The notes beneath the pieces were generated by a model that worked only from the letters and a program-made list of their open reading frames with translations, did no database searches and had not been told where the DNA came from. A program made the translations under genes and the position numbers. Positions 6,814 through 14,976 of a stretch of DNA of 32,693 nucleotides are shown one piece after another. How positions within the stretch are numbered: the stretch's first letter is position 1; each line of letters starts with the position of its first letter. The stretch is from CAZSWR01 sp964610885 (GTDB taxonomy: Bacteria > Bacteroidota > Ignavibacteria > Kapaibacteriales > UBA2268), in assembly GCA_964610885.1 (NCBI GenBank), contig CAZSWR010000036.1, positions 1 to 32,693 of the forward strand. Direction: 5' to 3'.

Positions 6814-6843
6814 TTTGAATACAATAGAATTTGGCTTAATTTG
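6814..6843 (+). promoter_or_regulatory. Probable promoter of the DUF1573 gene
   Basis: TTTG (6814-6817), 18 bases, then TTAATTTG (6836-6843) is one base off TAnnTTTG and slightly short in spacing. Transcription would start near 6850, some 17 bases before the ATG at 6867. Suggestive only. Confidence 0.4.
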
Positions 6844-6866
6844 CATTTTTTTTATTAAAGATAGAA

Positions 6867-7604
6867 ATGAAAAGATTACTTGTTTTGTTTGCGTTTTTCG
6901 TTGTTTCCATATCGGCCTATTCGTGCAAATCCAGTGCGGCCGAAAACGGCAACGCGAAAATTGTTTTGGACTGCGGCTCGGAATACAATTGGGGCGAAAT
7001 CTGGCTGGGCACGGAAACAGTCCTGACGGCCAAGATAAAGATCTACAACCCCGGCACGGACACTCTTCGCATCTTGGAGGTGAAGCCTTCATGCGGCTGC
7101 ACCACCGCCCCGATCGACAAAGAAAAAATCGCTCCCGGAGACTCAGCCGAGTTGGACGTAACGCTACGCCCCGGCTCCATGCCCGCGCCCATCGATAAAA
7201 CAATTGCGATCCGCTCCAACGCATCGGAGAACTCGACCTACGTCGTGCATCTTCGGGCGAACCTGCGGACAACGCTCGCCACCGAATCGAAGTTCTTAGC
7301 TTTCAATTTGGTTCAGGCCGGCAAGGAAACCGAAGCCGTCGTCAGTATCCAGAATAATGGTTCCGATGACGTTACAATTACCGATTTCAAGGCAGACCCG
7401 CCAGACATGAAGCTCAGCATCAAGCGCGGCGACGTGATCCCGAAGGGCAAATCGCTGAAGATACGCCTGTCTTTCGTCCCGAAGCAAGCCAAGATGTACA
7501 CACCGATGCTCACGATCAGAACCACCGACCCGCAATTCCCCGAGATTCGCTACATGGGCCGCTGCGAAGTCGTCGATTACGACCCATACAGCCCGACGAA
7601 ATAG
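6867..7604 (+). CDS. DUF1573 domain protein, exported
   Basis: This 245-residue exported protein begins with a hydrophobic signal and a cysteine at ISAYSC, a loose lipobox, so it may be a lipoprotein. Two Ig-like (ASPM/SPD-2/Hydin or DUF1573) domains follow. The first has IYNPGTDTLRILEVKPSCGC, the typical DUF1573 signature with its Cys-Gly-Cys turn. The second (about residues 145-235) starts from VSIQNNGSDDVTITDF. Such proteins are abundant in Bacteroidota and Chlorobiota and their function is unknown; cell-surface or periplasmic binding is usually assumed. It is the only plus-strand gene in the first half of the window and is divergent from arsR. There is no other sign of a link to arsenic. 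It ends at a strong hairpin. Confidence 0.85.
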   Translation: MKRLLVLFAFFVVSISAYSCKSSAAENGNAKIVLDCGSEYNWGEIWLGTETVLTAKIKIYNPGTDTLRILEVKPSCGCTTAPIDKEKIAPGDSAELDVTLRPGSMPAPIDKTIAIRSNASENSTYVVHLRANLRTTLATESKFLAFNLVQAGKETEAVVSIQNNGSDDVTITDFKADPPDMKLSIKRGDVIPKGKSLKIRLSFVPKQAKMYTPMLTIRTTDPQFPEIRYMGRCEVVDYDPYSPTK

Positions 7605-7605
7605 C

Positions 7606-7639
7606 AGAAAAGCCCTCGAATTCGGGGGCTTTTCTTTGT
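7606..7639. terminator. Bidirectional intrinsic terminator between DUF1573 gene and fabF
   Basis: A 15-base arm (7606-7620, AGAAAAGCCCTCGAA) pairs with 7621-7635 with a single T-G wobble and a loop at the GAATTC centre. T-rich ends on both sides suit termination of the plus-strand gene and of the convergent fab operon. Confidence 0.85.
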
Positions 7640-7663
7640 AAACTGTTTTGTGCGAACAAGAAA

Positions 7664-8917
7664 TTAGTATTTCTTGAAGCAGAGAGAGGCATTGTGTCCG
7701 CCGAATCCGAGCGTATTTGCGACCATGGCCTTGATTTCCCTCTTTTCGGGAGCGTTGGGCGTATAGTTCAAATCGAGTTCGGGATCGGGTGTTTTGTAGT
7801 TAATTGTCGGCGGGACGATACCGTGGTACATACCCAAAACTGCGCCGATTGCTTCGACAGCGCCGGCTGCGCCGAGCAAGTGACCGGTCATCGACTTGAT
7901 CGAGCTTACGTTCAATTTGTAAGCATGATCGCCGAAGAGTGTCTTGATGGCGGCTGTTTCGGTTTTGTCGTTGAAGGGTGTGGATGTGCCGTGTGCCTTC
8001 ACGTAGTCGATGTCTTGGGGTTGAAGCCCTGCATCTTCGACGGCAAGTTTCATTGCGCGATATATGCCTTCGCCGCCGGGAGCGGGTTGAGTGATGTGGT
8101 AAGCATCATCGGTAAGGCCAATACCGGCAAGTTCTGCATAGATTGTGGCACCGCGGTCGATTGCGTGTTGCTCTGTTTCGAGCACGAGCACGCCACCGCC
8201 TTCGCCCATGATGAAGCCGTCGCGGGTTGCATCGAAGGGCCTGGAAGCTGTTGCGGGTTCGTCGTTCCTCGTCGAAAGAGCTTTGAGTGCGTTGAATCCG
8301 CCGACGCCCATCGGGCTAACGACAGCTTCGGAGCCACCGGCCAGCATGATGTCTGCGTCGCCGCGTTGGATGTGCATCACTGCGCAAGCAATCGCATGGG
8401 ACGAAGTGGCGCAAGCCGATACGGTCGCATAATTTGCGCCTTTGAGTCCGAAACGGATAGCAATGTGGCCTGCGGCGATATCAGAAATAAGCATAGGAAC
8501 GAAGAAAGGAGAGATACGGTCGGGATTGCCATCGCGCTCCAAAAGGGTTTGTTGCTGATGTTGATACGTCCACATACCGCCAATACCGGAACCGAAAATA
8601 ACGCCGGCACGTTCTTTGTTAATTGTTTCCAAGTTCAAGCCTGAATGGGCGACAGCTTCGCTCGCAGCAGAGACACCGAACTGTGTAAACATGTCCATTC
8701 TCTGAACTTCTTTGCGATTCATGTGCAGAAGCGGATCGTAGTTTTTGACTTCGCAGGCGAATTTCGTCTCGAACTTTTCGGTATCGAAACGAGTAATCAT
8801 TGCGCCGCCACTTTTTCCTTCCAGGATTGCTTGCCAGTACTCGGGAACAGTATTACCAATTGGAGTAACTGCGCCGAATCCGGTTACAACAACCTTCGGG
8901 TAATTATACTTAGGCAT
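7664..8917 (-). CDS. fabF: 3-oxoacyl-[acyl-carrier-protein] synthase II
   Basis: This condensing enzyme extends acyl-ACP with malonyl-ACP in the cytosol. The 417-residue length is normal for FabF. The catalytic triad is visible: Cys169 (TVSACATSSHA), His309 (KAHGTSTPFND) and His346 (SMTGHLLGAAG), with Lys341 nearby. NTLGFGGHNA near the end is the usual phosphopantetheine-site loop. It is the last gene of the yceD-rpmF-plsX-fabH-fabD-fabG-acpP-fabF cluster. A 135-base space with a strong hairpin separates it from acpP, so its expression may differ from that of acpP. It ends at the bidirectional terminator. Confidence 0.97.
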   Translation of the reverse strand: MPKYNYPKVVVTGFGAVTPIGNTVPEYWQAILEGKSGGAMITRFDTEKFETKFACEVKNYDPLLHMNRKEVQRMDMFTQFGVSAASEAVAHSGLNLETINKERAGVIFGSGIGGMWTYQHQQQTLLERDGNPDRISPFFVPMLISDIAAGHIAIRFGLKGANYATVSACATSSHAIACAVMHIQRGDADIMLAGGSEAVVSPMGVGGFNALKALSTRNDEPATASRPFDATRDGFIMGEGGGVLVLETEQHAIDRGATIYAELAGIGLTDDAYHITQPAPGGEGIYRAMKLAVEDAGLQPQDIDYVKAHGTSTPFNDKTETAAIKTLFGDHAYKLNVSSIKSMTGHLLGAAGAVEAIGAVLGMYHGIVPPTINYKTPDPELDLNYTPNAPEKREIKAMVANTLGFGGHNASLCFKKY

Positions 8918-8969
8918 ATTTTTTTGGCTTAATATTTTTAAATAGATATTTTATTTTTATCCCGGCCAT

Positions 8970-9000
8970 TCACCCCTATAACGAGGCCGTTACGGGGTGA
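8970..9000 (-). promoter_or_regulatory. Intercistronic hairpin between acpP and fabF
   Basis: TCACCCC (8970-8976) pairs with GGGGTGA (8994-9000), and inside it TAACG (8979-8983) pairs with CGTTA (8988-8992) across loop AGGC. There is no T-tract on the minus strand, so it looks like an RNA-processing or stability element and not a terminator. It could raise acpP mRNA over fabF mRNA. Confidence 0.6.
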
Positions 9001-9052
9001 TATGCGGGCATATTTTATTGCAAGCAAGGAATAGTAATTCCTGTAACGGATA

Positions 9053-9289
9053 TTATCCCAATTTTGCAGTCAAGTAGCTGACAACATCGCCGACTGATTG
9101 GATTTTTTCGGCATCTGCGTCTTCGATCGAAACGTCGAATTGTTTTTCGAATTCCATGATCAGTTCGACTGTGTCGAGTGAATCTGCACCAAGGTCTTTG
9201 GTGAAGTTGGCTGTTTCTGTTACTTGTGATTCTTCAACACCGAGTTTGTTAACGATGATCTCGGTTACTTTTGCTTTGATGTCTGCCAT
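9053..9289 (-). CDS. acpP: Acyl carrier protein
   Basis: A 78-residue acidic four-helix carrier that holds growing acyl chains on 4'-phosphopantetheine. The attachment serine is Ser37 in DLGADSLDTVELIMEFE. AGGAGA lies seven bases before the ATG at 9289, one of the clearest ribosome binding sites in the operon, which suits a protein needed in large amounts. It follows fabG by 62 bases. Confidence 0.98.
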   Translation of the reverse strand: MADIKAKVTEIIVNKLGVEESQVTETANFTKDLGADSLDTVELIMEFEKQFDVSIEDADAEKIQSVGDVVSYLTAKLG

Positions 9290-9351
9290 CAGAGTATCTC
9301 CTAATATAATGTGGAAAAATGTATTGTGTAAAATATTTACGCAAAAATTAA

Positions 9352-10110
9352 TTACAAAGTCATTCCGCCGTCCACGAATATTTCCTGGCCGGTCAGGTAG
9401 CTTGCATCTTCGCTGGCAAGGAAACTGACTACGTTTGCGATGTCGCGGGGCGTTGCAGCCCTGCGGAGAGGAATATCTTCGAGGAATTTGGATTTCTGCT
9501 CTTCGGTGAGCACGTTCGTCATGTGCGTAATCACGAATCCGGGAGCAACGAGGTTCACCAAGACGCCGCGAGAGCCTAATTCTTTGGCAAGCGAACGAGT
9601 GATGCCGAGCATTCCGGCCTTCGAGGCTGAATAATTGACCTGGCCGGCGTTGCCCATGGCTCCGACCACCGAACCGATATTAATGATTCGGCCGGCGCGT
9701 TGGCCCATCATCTGTTTGGCAATTGCCTTGCAACAGTTGAAAGTACCCTTCAGGTTCGTGTTGATAACCGCGTCCCAGTCCTTTTCGGGCATACGAAGGA
9801 TAAGGTTATCACGAGTGATACCGGCATTGTTGACAAGGACGTCCACCCTGCCGGCTTTTTTAATAATTGCTTCGAAAGCAGCAACTACCGATTCCTCTTT
9901 GCTGACGTCTGCTTGGTGCAGCGACGTGCGGGCAAGGAAATCTGCATTGTCGAACATTGGTTCGTTCTCGGCTGGGAGCACGTAGTCCACGATATAGACG
10001 TTTGCGCCCTCGGTGAGAAAGCGTTCGGCGATTTCTTTTCCGATTCCGCGCGAACCTCCGGTAATAATTACCGATTGGCCTGCGAATCGATTCAAGGATT
10101 TGGTTTCCAT
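9352..10110 (-). CDS. fabG: 3-oxoacyl-[acyl-carrier-protein] reductase
   Basis: This NADPH-dependent enzyme performs the first reduction in each cycle of fatty acid elongation. The 252-residue short-chain dehydrogenase has the cofactor motif TGGSRGIG (residues 17-24), NNAG at 94-97, and catalytic Ser147, Tyr160 and Lys164 (GSVVGA, NYSASKAG). Position directly before acpP fixes it as FabG and not another SDR. It follows the LprI-like gene by 25 bases, so they are likely co-transcribed. No strong Shine-Dalgarno sequence is seen before the ATG. Confidence 0.96.
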   Translation of the reverse strand: METKSLNRFAGQSVIITGGSRGIGKEIAERFLTEGANVYIVDYVLPAENEPMFDNADFLARTSLHQADVSKEESVVAAFEAIIKKAGRVDVLVNNAGITRDNLILRMPEKDWDAVINTNLKGTFNCCKAIAKQMMGQRAGRIINIGSVVGAMGNAGQVNYSASKAGMLGITRSLAKELGSRGVLVNLVAPGFVITHMTNVLTEEQKSKFLEDIPLRRAATPRDIANVVSFLASEDASYLTGQEIFVDGGMTL

Positions 10111-10135
10111 TTAAACTCTAAATTGAATTAATCAA

Positions 10136-10819
10136 CTATTTACATTTCAAAATTTCTTTAAGCGTGCCGTAAATCCATCCGGTTACGTTTTTGCGGGGCT
10201 TTTGGCCCTTGTCGTATCCGAGCCGGATTTCGCCGGTCGTCCGCACTTTGAGCCAGATCCCGTTCTGGTTCTCGTCATCGATTTCCAAGATCTCGATCAC
10301 GTCGCCCTGATTGGCCTGCACGAGCGTTTTGCTTTTGGTGCTCTTCGTCGCGAAGACAGGAAGCGCATGGGTCGTTACCCAGCAATATCCGAAGTCCTCC
10401 AAAGTGAGCACGAAGCGAGGCTCGGCAAATGCTTTGACGCTCCCAACGCACTCGGCGGGTTCTTCGGGGTCCGCGCCCTCGAGCCAGACAATTATCTGGT
10501 CGATCCGGTCTTTTGCAAGTTCGGACTTTTCGGCGCATCGGCATTGTTCCAAAGTACTCGATTTATCGTTGGCGTCTGGGTACAACGATTCGACATACGA
10601 ATCGCGGTAGTTCTCCCATGCCGCCTGCGATGCAATAAATTTCTTGATAAATACTTCGTCCAGCGAATACTCTGCAAGAACCTTATTGTATATTCGATTC
10701 AAATCTTTATCAATCCTTTGATACTCTTCGCACGAGCTGGCGTCGCTTTCCGTGGCCGCATTGGCAGCTGCCCCGAAGGCAATCAGCACAGCGAAGACAA
10801 GGCTGAATCTCTTTATCAT
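10136..10819 (-). CDS. Secreted LprI/DUF1311-like protein with C-terminal SH3-like domain
   Basis: This 227-residue exported protein begins with a Sec signal (residues 1-21, ending ANA). Residues about 30-115 resemble the DUF1311/LprI domain (lysozyme-inhibitor type): paired cysteines (30, 93, 95) and the segment ASQAAWENYRDSYVE with Trp68, Tyr71 and Asp73. Residues about 145-220 look like a bacterial SH3 domain (LPVFATKSTKS, ILEIDDENQNGIWLKV, GWIYGTL). The ATG at 10819 is chosen over a TTG at 10852 because it starts the signal peptide. The gene lies between fabD and fabG, where no extra gene is usual, on the same strand and close to fabG. A link to fatty acid synthesis is not evident; a cell-envelope role is the best guess. 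Confidence 0.75.
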   Translation of the reverse strand: MIKRFSLVFAVLIAFGAAANAATESDASSCEEYQRIDKDLNRIYNKVLAEYSLDEVFIKKFIASQAAWENYRDSYVESLYPDANDKSSTLEQCRCAEKSELAKDRIDQIIVWLEGADPEEPAECVGSVKAFAEPRFVLTLEDFGYCWVTTHALPVFATKSTKSKTLVQANQGDVIEILEIDDENQNGIWLKVRTTGEIRLGYDKGQKPRKNVTGWIYGTLKEILKCK

Positions 10820-10854
10820 ATTTCCAACGTACAATCTGTTTCTATTTTGCAAAT

Positions 10855-10906
10855 ATTACAAAATATTAATTTAAGAATTTTTTCGTTAATTACAAAATAT
10901 TAATTT
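10855..10906. repeat. Pair of 18 bp direct repeats upstream of the LprI-like gene
   Basis: ATTACAAAATATTAATTT occurs at 10855-10872 and again at 10889-10906, 34 bases apart, in the space between fabD and the LprI-like gene. It could be a regulator binding pair, a promoter duplication or a scar of insertion. Confidence 0.75.
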
Positions 10907-10914
10907 TGCATTTT

Positions 10915-11841
10915 TTATTTCAACAGGGCTTCGACCTCTTCGGCTTTGTCCACGCCGGAGAATTCCACTCCGCTCAGAGTGCGTTTCACCAATCCCTGCA
11001 ACACTTTCGACGGGCCCATTTCGATAAATTTCGCGAATCCGGCTTGTTGCATTGCTTCGAGCGATTGCGTCCATTTCACGGGCGAGGTCAGCTGGAGGAT
11101 TAATGATTCTTTAATCTCTTCGGCCTTCACGAGCGGCGTGGCATAGACGTTGGAATATATCGGGACGACTGCATCGCGGAATGCTATTTCGCGAATGGCT
11201 TTCTCGAGTTCTTCCTTGGCGGGCAGCATGAGTGGCGAATGGAATGCGCCGCTGACGACCAATTCTTGGGCCATTTTGGCGCCATTTTCTTTGAAAATTC
11301 CTGCGTTTTCGCGCAAATAGTCGCGCGAACCGCTGACGACCACTTGGCCGGGGGCATTGTAATTGGCGGCCACGACCACGTTTCCGTTGCCTTTGTCTGT
11401 CAATTCTTTGCAGAGCGCTTCCACTTTGTCGTTGGGCAGTCCGACCACGGCAAACATTGTCCCTGGATCGGTTTCTCCTGCTTTGAACATAAGTTCGCCA
11501 CGGAGCGAAACCAAGCGGAGTGCATCCTCGAATTTGAGCACGCCGGCAGCAAAGAGGGCGGCATATTCGCCAACCGAGTGGCCGGCCACTGCTTCGAACT
11601 CGACGCTTTGGGCAAGCAGATGTTGCACGACAGCGCTATGGACGAAAAGCGAAGGTTGCGTGTAGCGTGTTTCCTTCAATGTGTCGATCGGACCTTCGAA
11701 AAATATGGTGCTGAGCGAGTAGCCGAGTATCGAGTCGGCGTATTCGACCATTTGTTTTGCTCTGGGGTATTTCTCCGTAACGTCTTTAAGCATTCCAACG
11801 TATTGCGAACCCTGACCGGAGAATAACAATGCTGTTTTCAT
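10915..11841 (-). CDS. fabD: Malonyl CoA-acyl carrier protein transacylase
   Basis: This enzyme loads malonyl groups from CoA onto ACP. The 308-residue protein has GQGSQ (residues 9-13), the nucleophile elbow GHSVGEY with Ser89, Arg114 for malonate binding, and His201 in SGAFHSPLM as the catalytic base. Length and motifs are typical. It lies between fabH and the LprI-like gene; 99 bases separate it from fabH, including a weak GATCGCC/GGCGAT dyad near 11888-11920. The start is the ATG at 11841. Confidence 0.97.
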   Translation of the reverse strand: MKTALLFSGQGSQYVGMLKDVTEKYPRAKQMVEYADSILGYSLSTIFFEGPIDTLKETRYTQPSLFVHSAVVQHLLAQSVEFEAVAGHSVGEYAALFAAGVLKFEDALRLVSLRGELMFKAGETDPGTMFAVVGLPNDKVEALCKELTDKGNGNVVVAANYNAPGQVVVSGSRDYLRENAGIFKENGAKMAQELVVSGAFHSPLMLPAKEELEKAIREIAFRDAVVPIYSNVYATPLVKAEEIKESLILQLTSPVKWTQSLEAMQQAGFAKFIEMGPSKVLQGLVKRTLSGVEFSGVDKAEEVEALLK

Positions 11842-11940
11842 TTATTTCAATCCTTTATTTTCAATTATTATTACCACGATTCCTTGAAATCGCCCACTTG
11901 CCTGGCAGCGATGGAGGCGATCAGTCAAGAAACGGCCAGA

Positions 11941-12930
11941 TTATTTGTTCATGTTCCATTTCAGCAGCACTGCGCCCCAGGTGAACCCGGCGCCGAAGCT
12001 GGCCAGCACGATATTTTGACCTTTTTTGATCTTGCCCTCGGAGTTCCATTCCGAAAGGCATATCGGGATTGTGCCGGCTGTTGTGTTGCCATATTTATTA
12101 ATATTAACCATAACCTTGTCGCGGCTGATGCCCATTCTTTCGGCTGTGGCCGTAATGATTCGCAGGTTGGCCTGGTGCGGCACGAGCCAATCAATATTTT
12201 CGTGGGTCATGTTGTTTTTGGCCATAAGTTCGGTTGTAACGTCGGCCATACCCTTGACGGCAGCTTTGAAGACTGTCTGTCCATCTTGGAAGATATAGTG
12301 TTCTTTGTTGTTCACAGTTTCGATAGTTGCGGGCTTCACGCTACCTCCGGCGGGCATATAGAGGGCGGGTTCGCCATTGCCGTCGATATTGAGGATTTGG
12401 TCTTGGAGTCCCAGAGTGGGGTCGTCAGACATTTCGATGAGCGCCACGCCGGCTCCGTCGCCGAAGAGTACCGCCTGGGCGCGATCGTTGAAGTTCATAA
12501 TCGAACTCATTTTGTCGCTGCCGCAGAGCAGAATACGTTTTGCGCCGCCGGCCTCGACAATTTTGCAAGCCGTAACGAAGCCGAAGACAAATCCTGAGCA
12601 AGCGGCCGAGATGTCGAAGCCCCAAGCTTTTTTAATTCCTAATTTGCGCTGGACGATTGCAGCAGTATTCGGGAAGAAATGGTCGGGCGTAACGGTGCAG
12701 ACGACAACGCAATCGATATCGTCGGGCGTCAGGCCTCGTTGTTCCAAGCATTTTTGGGCAGCGGGGACGATAAGGTCGCTCGTTCCGCCTTCTTTGGCGA
12801 AGCGGCGGCATTCGATTCCCGAGCGGGCAACGATCCACTCGTTGTTTGTGTCTAAATATTTTTCAAAATACGAATTTGGGTATTCGTCGGGGGGCAAATA
12901 ATGCGCAATTGAAGTTATTGTTGCTGGCAT
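11941..12930 (-). CDS. fabH: 3-oxoacyl-[acyl-carrier-protein] synthase III
   Basis: This enzyme starts fatty acid synthesis by condensing an acyl-CoA with malonyl-ACP. The 329-residue protein shows the Cys-His-Asn triad: Cys111 (ISAACSGF), His252 (VPHQANLRI) and Asn282 (NKYGNTTAGTIP). The PHQAN segment also forms the ACP contact. Its place after plsX (13 bases) is the common order. Primer choice (acetyl or branched) cannot be read from the sequence. Confidence 0.97.
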   Translation of the reverse strand: MPATITSIAHYLPPDEYPNSYFEKYLDTNNEWIVARSGIECRRFAKEGGTSDLIVPAAQKCLEQRGLTPDDIDCVVVCTVTPDHFFPNTAAIVQRKLGIKKAWGFDISAACSGFVFGFVTACKIVEAGGAKRILLCGSDKMSSIMNFNDRAQAVLFGDGAGVALIEMSDDPTLGLQDQILNIDGNGEPALYMPAGGSVKPATIETVNNKEHYIFQDGQTVFKAAVKGMADVTTELMAKNNMTHENIDWLVPHQANLRIITATAERMGISRDKVMVNINKYGNTTAGTIPICLSEWNSEGKIKKGQNIVLASFGAGFTWGAVLLKWNMNK

Positions 12931-12943
12931 AAGATTTTCTTAC

Positions 12944-13990
12944 TTAATTAGTTTTCGAAAATTCTACCGAATTAAGAGTCGCTTCAATTTTTTGATTAAC
13001 CTCGCGGATTGCCATTTCGGCACCGATTCGGATCATATTCTTGAAAGCGAGCGGAGAAGATTTGCCGTGGCCTATGATGGATATTCCATTCACTCCGAGC
13101 AGCGGCACTCCGCCATACTCCTGGTAATCAAATTCCTTGAAAATTTTCTTCATCACAGGAGCGGCAAGCCCCATCAGCACTTTGTTCAGGAGGCTTTTCG
13201 CTGCGAAAGCCAGGAAACGCCCTTTGAGGAATCCTGAGAAGCTTTCGGCAAATTTCAGTATCACATTTCCTGTAAAGCCATCGCAAACTACAACGTCGGC
13301 AGTGCCCTTGAGTATGTCGCGGCCCTCGACGTTTCCGATGAAGTTCAGCGGGCATTCCGAGAGCAATTGATGCGCAGCGACCACGGCCGAGTTCCCTTTG
13401 GTCGGTTCCTCGCCGATACTGAGAAGCCCGATCTTGGGCCGGTCAAGCCCGAGGATTTGTGATGCGTAAATACTTCCCATCACCGCGAATTCATACAGAT
13501 AGGCCGGTCGCGAATCCACGTTTGCGCCGGCATCCACGAGCAGCGTGGGATACGGTTTGTTCGATGGCATAAAAGTTCCAATTGTGGGGCGAGAGACTCC
13601 CTTGATCCTCCCAAGTAGCACGGTGGACACAGAAAGGACTGCGCCGGTGTTCCCAGCCGAGAGGAATACGTCTGCTTCGCCACGCCGAACCAAGTCGATC
13701 CCCGCGTAGAGCGAAGAATCTTTTTTGGTTTTCAGAATCGCCGTGGGGTCGTCGTGCATCGTTACTGTTTCCGAAGCATGAATTATCGAGTATTTCATGG
13801 CCGAGCGGGGGAACCTCGAAAGGGATTTTTTGATTCTCGCCTCGTCGCCAACGAATATTATTTCTGCTTCGAAATCAAGATTCGCATTCTCAAAAAACAT
13901 AACAGCCCCTTCCACTTCGTTATCGGGTGCGAAATCGCCTCCCATCGCGTCAAGGACTATTTTGATTGTTTTTTTATCGATATTGCTCAT
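12944..13990 (-). CDS. plsX: Phosphate acyltransferase
   Basis: PlsX makes acyl-phosphate from acyl-ACP, feeding PlsY for phosphatidic acid synthesis. The 348-residue protein has the family N-terminus VLDAMGGDFAP, a GNTGAVL segment, and GFTGNVILKFAES with a GGVPLLGVNG loop near the end. It is a peripheral membrane enzyme in known cases. It follows rpmF, as usual, but across a 198-base spacer. No Shine-Dalgarno sequence is visible before the ATG at 13990. Confidence 0.96.
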   Translation of the reverse strand: MSNIDKKTIKIVLDAMGGDFAPDNEVEGAVMFFENANLDFEAEIIFVGDEARIKKSLSRFPRSAMKYSIIHASETVTMHDDPTAILKTKKDSSLYAGIDLVRRGEADVFLSAGNTGAVLSVSTVLLGRIKGVSRPTIGTFMPSNKPYPTLLVDAGANVDSRPAYLYEFAVMGSIYASQILGLDRPKIGLLSIGEEPTKGNSAVVAAHQLLSECPLNFIGNVEGRDILKGTADVVVCDGFTGNVILKFAESFSGFLKGRFLAFAAKSLLNKVLMGLAAPVMKKIFKEFDYQEYGGVPLLGVNGISIIGHGKSSPLAFKNMIRIGAEMAIREVNQKIEATLNSVEFSKTN

Positions 13991-14188
13991 TATGCAGGGA
14001 ATAATGATGTAAAACAGACTAATTTACATGGAATAATTCACACGGTGCGCTTCGGATAGGCGTTGCCCGAGGCCAACACATATCATACAGCGAACAAAAG
14101 GAAGACTTAGCGCCATAAAATACTAAAGGCAGCAACCACAAGACGCTCGTGTATTCGGCATCTTCGTTAGATCACTGCCTTCCCGAGA
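13991..14188. other. Spacer between rpmF and plsX with possible structured RNA
   Basis: No open reading frame is convincing. A 7 bp perfect arm pair AAGGCAG (14126-14132) and CTGCCTT (14175-14181) encloses 42 bases, and a second dyad surrounds GGCGTTGCCCGAGGCC (about 14058-14073). The spacer is more GC-balanced than ordinary AT-rich gaps here. It would be transcribed as part of the operon. Confidence 0.45.
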
Positions 14189-14365
14189 TTATAAGGAGGC
14201 AATAGCCTTTCTTCCGTTGTAATATCCGCATTCGGGGCAAGCGTTATGCGGCAATTTGGCTGCTCCGCATTGGGGGCAAGCACCGGATGTGGACGCCACT
14301 GCTTTGTAGTGTGTACGTCTTTTATCTCTTCTTGTTTTCGAATGTCTGCGCTTTGGATTTGGCAT
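14189..14365 (-). CDS. rpmF: 50S ribosomal protein L32
   Basis: A 58-residue basic protein of the large ribosomal subunit. It begins MPNPKRRHSKTRRDKRRTHY, the near-universal L32 N-terminus. A zinc ribbon is intact: Cys30, Cys33 (CPQCG), Cys43 and Cys46 (CPECG). It ends GRKAIASL. The ATG is at 14365 and the stop TAA at 14189-14191. It lies 27 bases after yceD, the standard pairing. Four cysteines mark it as the zinc-binding form. Confidence 0.97.
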   Translation of the reverse strand: MPNPKRRHSKTRRDKRRTHYKAVASTSGACPQCGAAKLPHNACPECGYYNGRKAIASL

Positions 14366-14392
14366 GACTCTTACTCTCTTAAGATAATGATA

Positions 14393-14917
14393 CTAATTTA
14401 GTTTAAGCTTTTTCAACGGAGACCATCTCTCGTCTATTTCATTATTTTGTTCGTCTTCGCTTGTATTTGCCTGAGTGAACTCAGGATAAATATCATCGAT
14501 TGATTTGTCTCTGTACTTCGGGGCGATCCGCTTCATCGGCAGGCTAACCGTCAGCTCCTCGCGGATTTCGTCAGTCAAGTCGAGGTATTTTTCCTCTTCG
14601 GCAATAATAACCTCTCGCTGCTCGCGACCGGAGTATTTCTCGCCGTGCCGTAGCATTTCGTTGTCCGCATGGAAAGCCATCTTGACCGGTACCGAAATCT
14701 CCTCCTCGAACTCCTCTAAGGAAATATCGCAAAGGAATTTGGCACGGCAATGGGCATTCCCCTCCACGTAGTAACGTTGGCCGAGCACTTTGAGACGCCC
14801 AGAGAATTCGACGTCGCCGACGAACTCCTCTGCCATGTCCGGTATGTCTGTGGCCGCCGAACTTGCGGTAACATCACGAGTTCCGTCCTTCAGGCCCTGA
14901 ATATAAATTTTCAACAT
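14393..14917 (-). CDS. yceD: DUF177 / YceD-family protein
   Basis: A 174-residue cytosolic protein of the YceD (DUF177) family, which is linked to 23S rRNA accumulation in bacteria and plastids. The family core NAHCRAKFLCDISLEEFEEE holds Cys57 and Cys63 and is followed by an acidic stretch. The C-terminus is short and polar. It is the first gene of the operon, directly before rpmF, which is the family's usual context. A good promoter lies about 30 bases upstream of the ATG at 14917. Confidence 0.9.
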   Translation of the reverse strand: MLKIYIQGLKDGTRDVTASSAATDIPDMAEEFVGDVEFSGRLKVLGQRYYVEGNAHCRAKFLCDISLEEFEEEISVPVKMAFHADNEMLRHGEKYSGREQREVIIAEEEKYLDLTDEIREELTVSLPMKRIAPKYRDKSIDDIYPEFTQANTSEDEQNNEIDERWSPLKKLKLN

Positions 14918-14945
14918 TTTGTCAATCCTGCATCAACAAATCTTT

Positions 14946-14976
14946 CAAATATACGATGTTTTTTTTATTTTACAAA
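14946..14976 (-). promoter_or_regulatory. Bacteroidota-type promoter of the yceD-rpmF-plsX-fab operon
   Basis: On the minus strand TTTG (14973-14976), 19 bases, then TATATTTG (14946-14953) is an exact match to TTTG-N19/21-TAnnTTTG. The start would be near 14939, giving a leader of about 22 bases. The same extended string TCGTATATTTG occurs before the ars operon and before 28856. Confidence 0.75.

Noticed and set aside
14041..14181. tRNA or other known RNA gene in the rpmF-plsX spacer
   Set aside because: No cloverleaf with T-loop GTTCRA and CCA-end geometry could be drawn on either strand.
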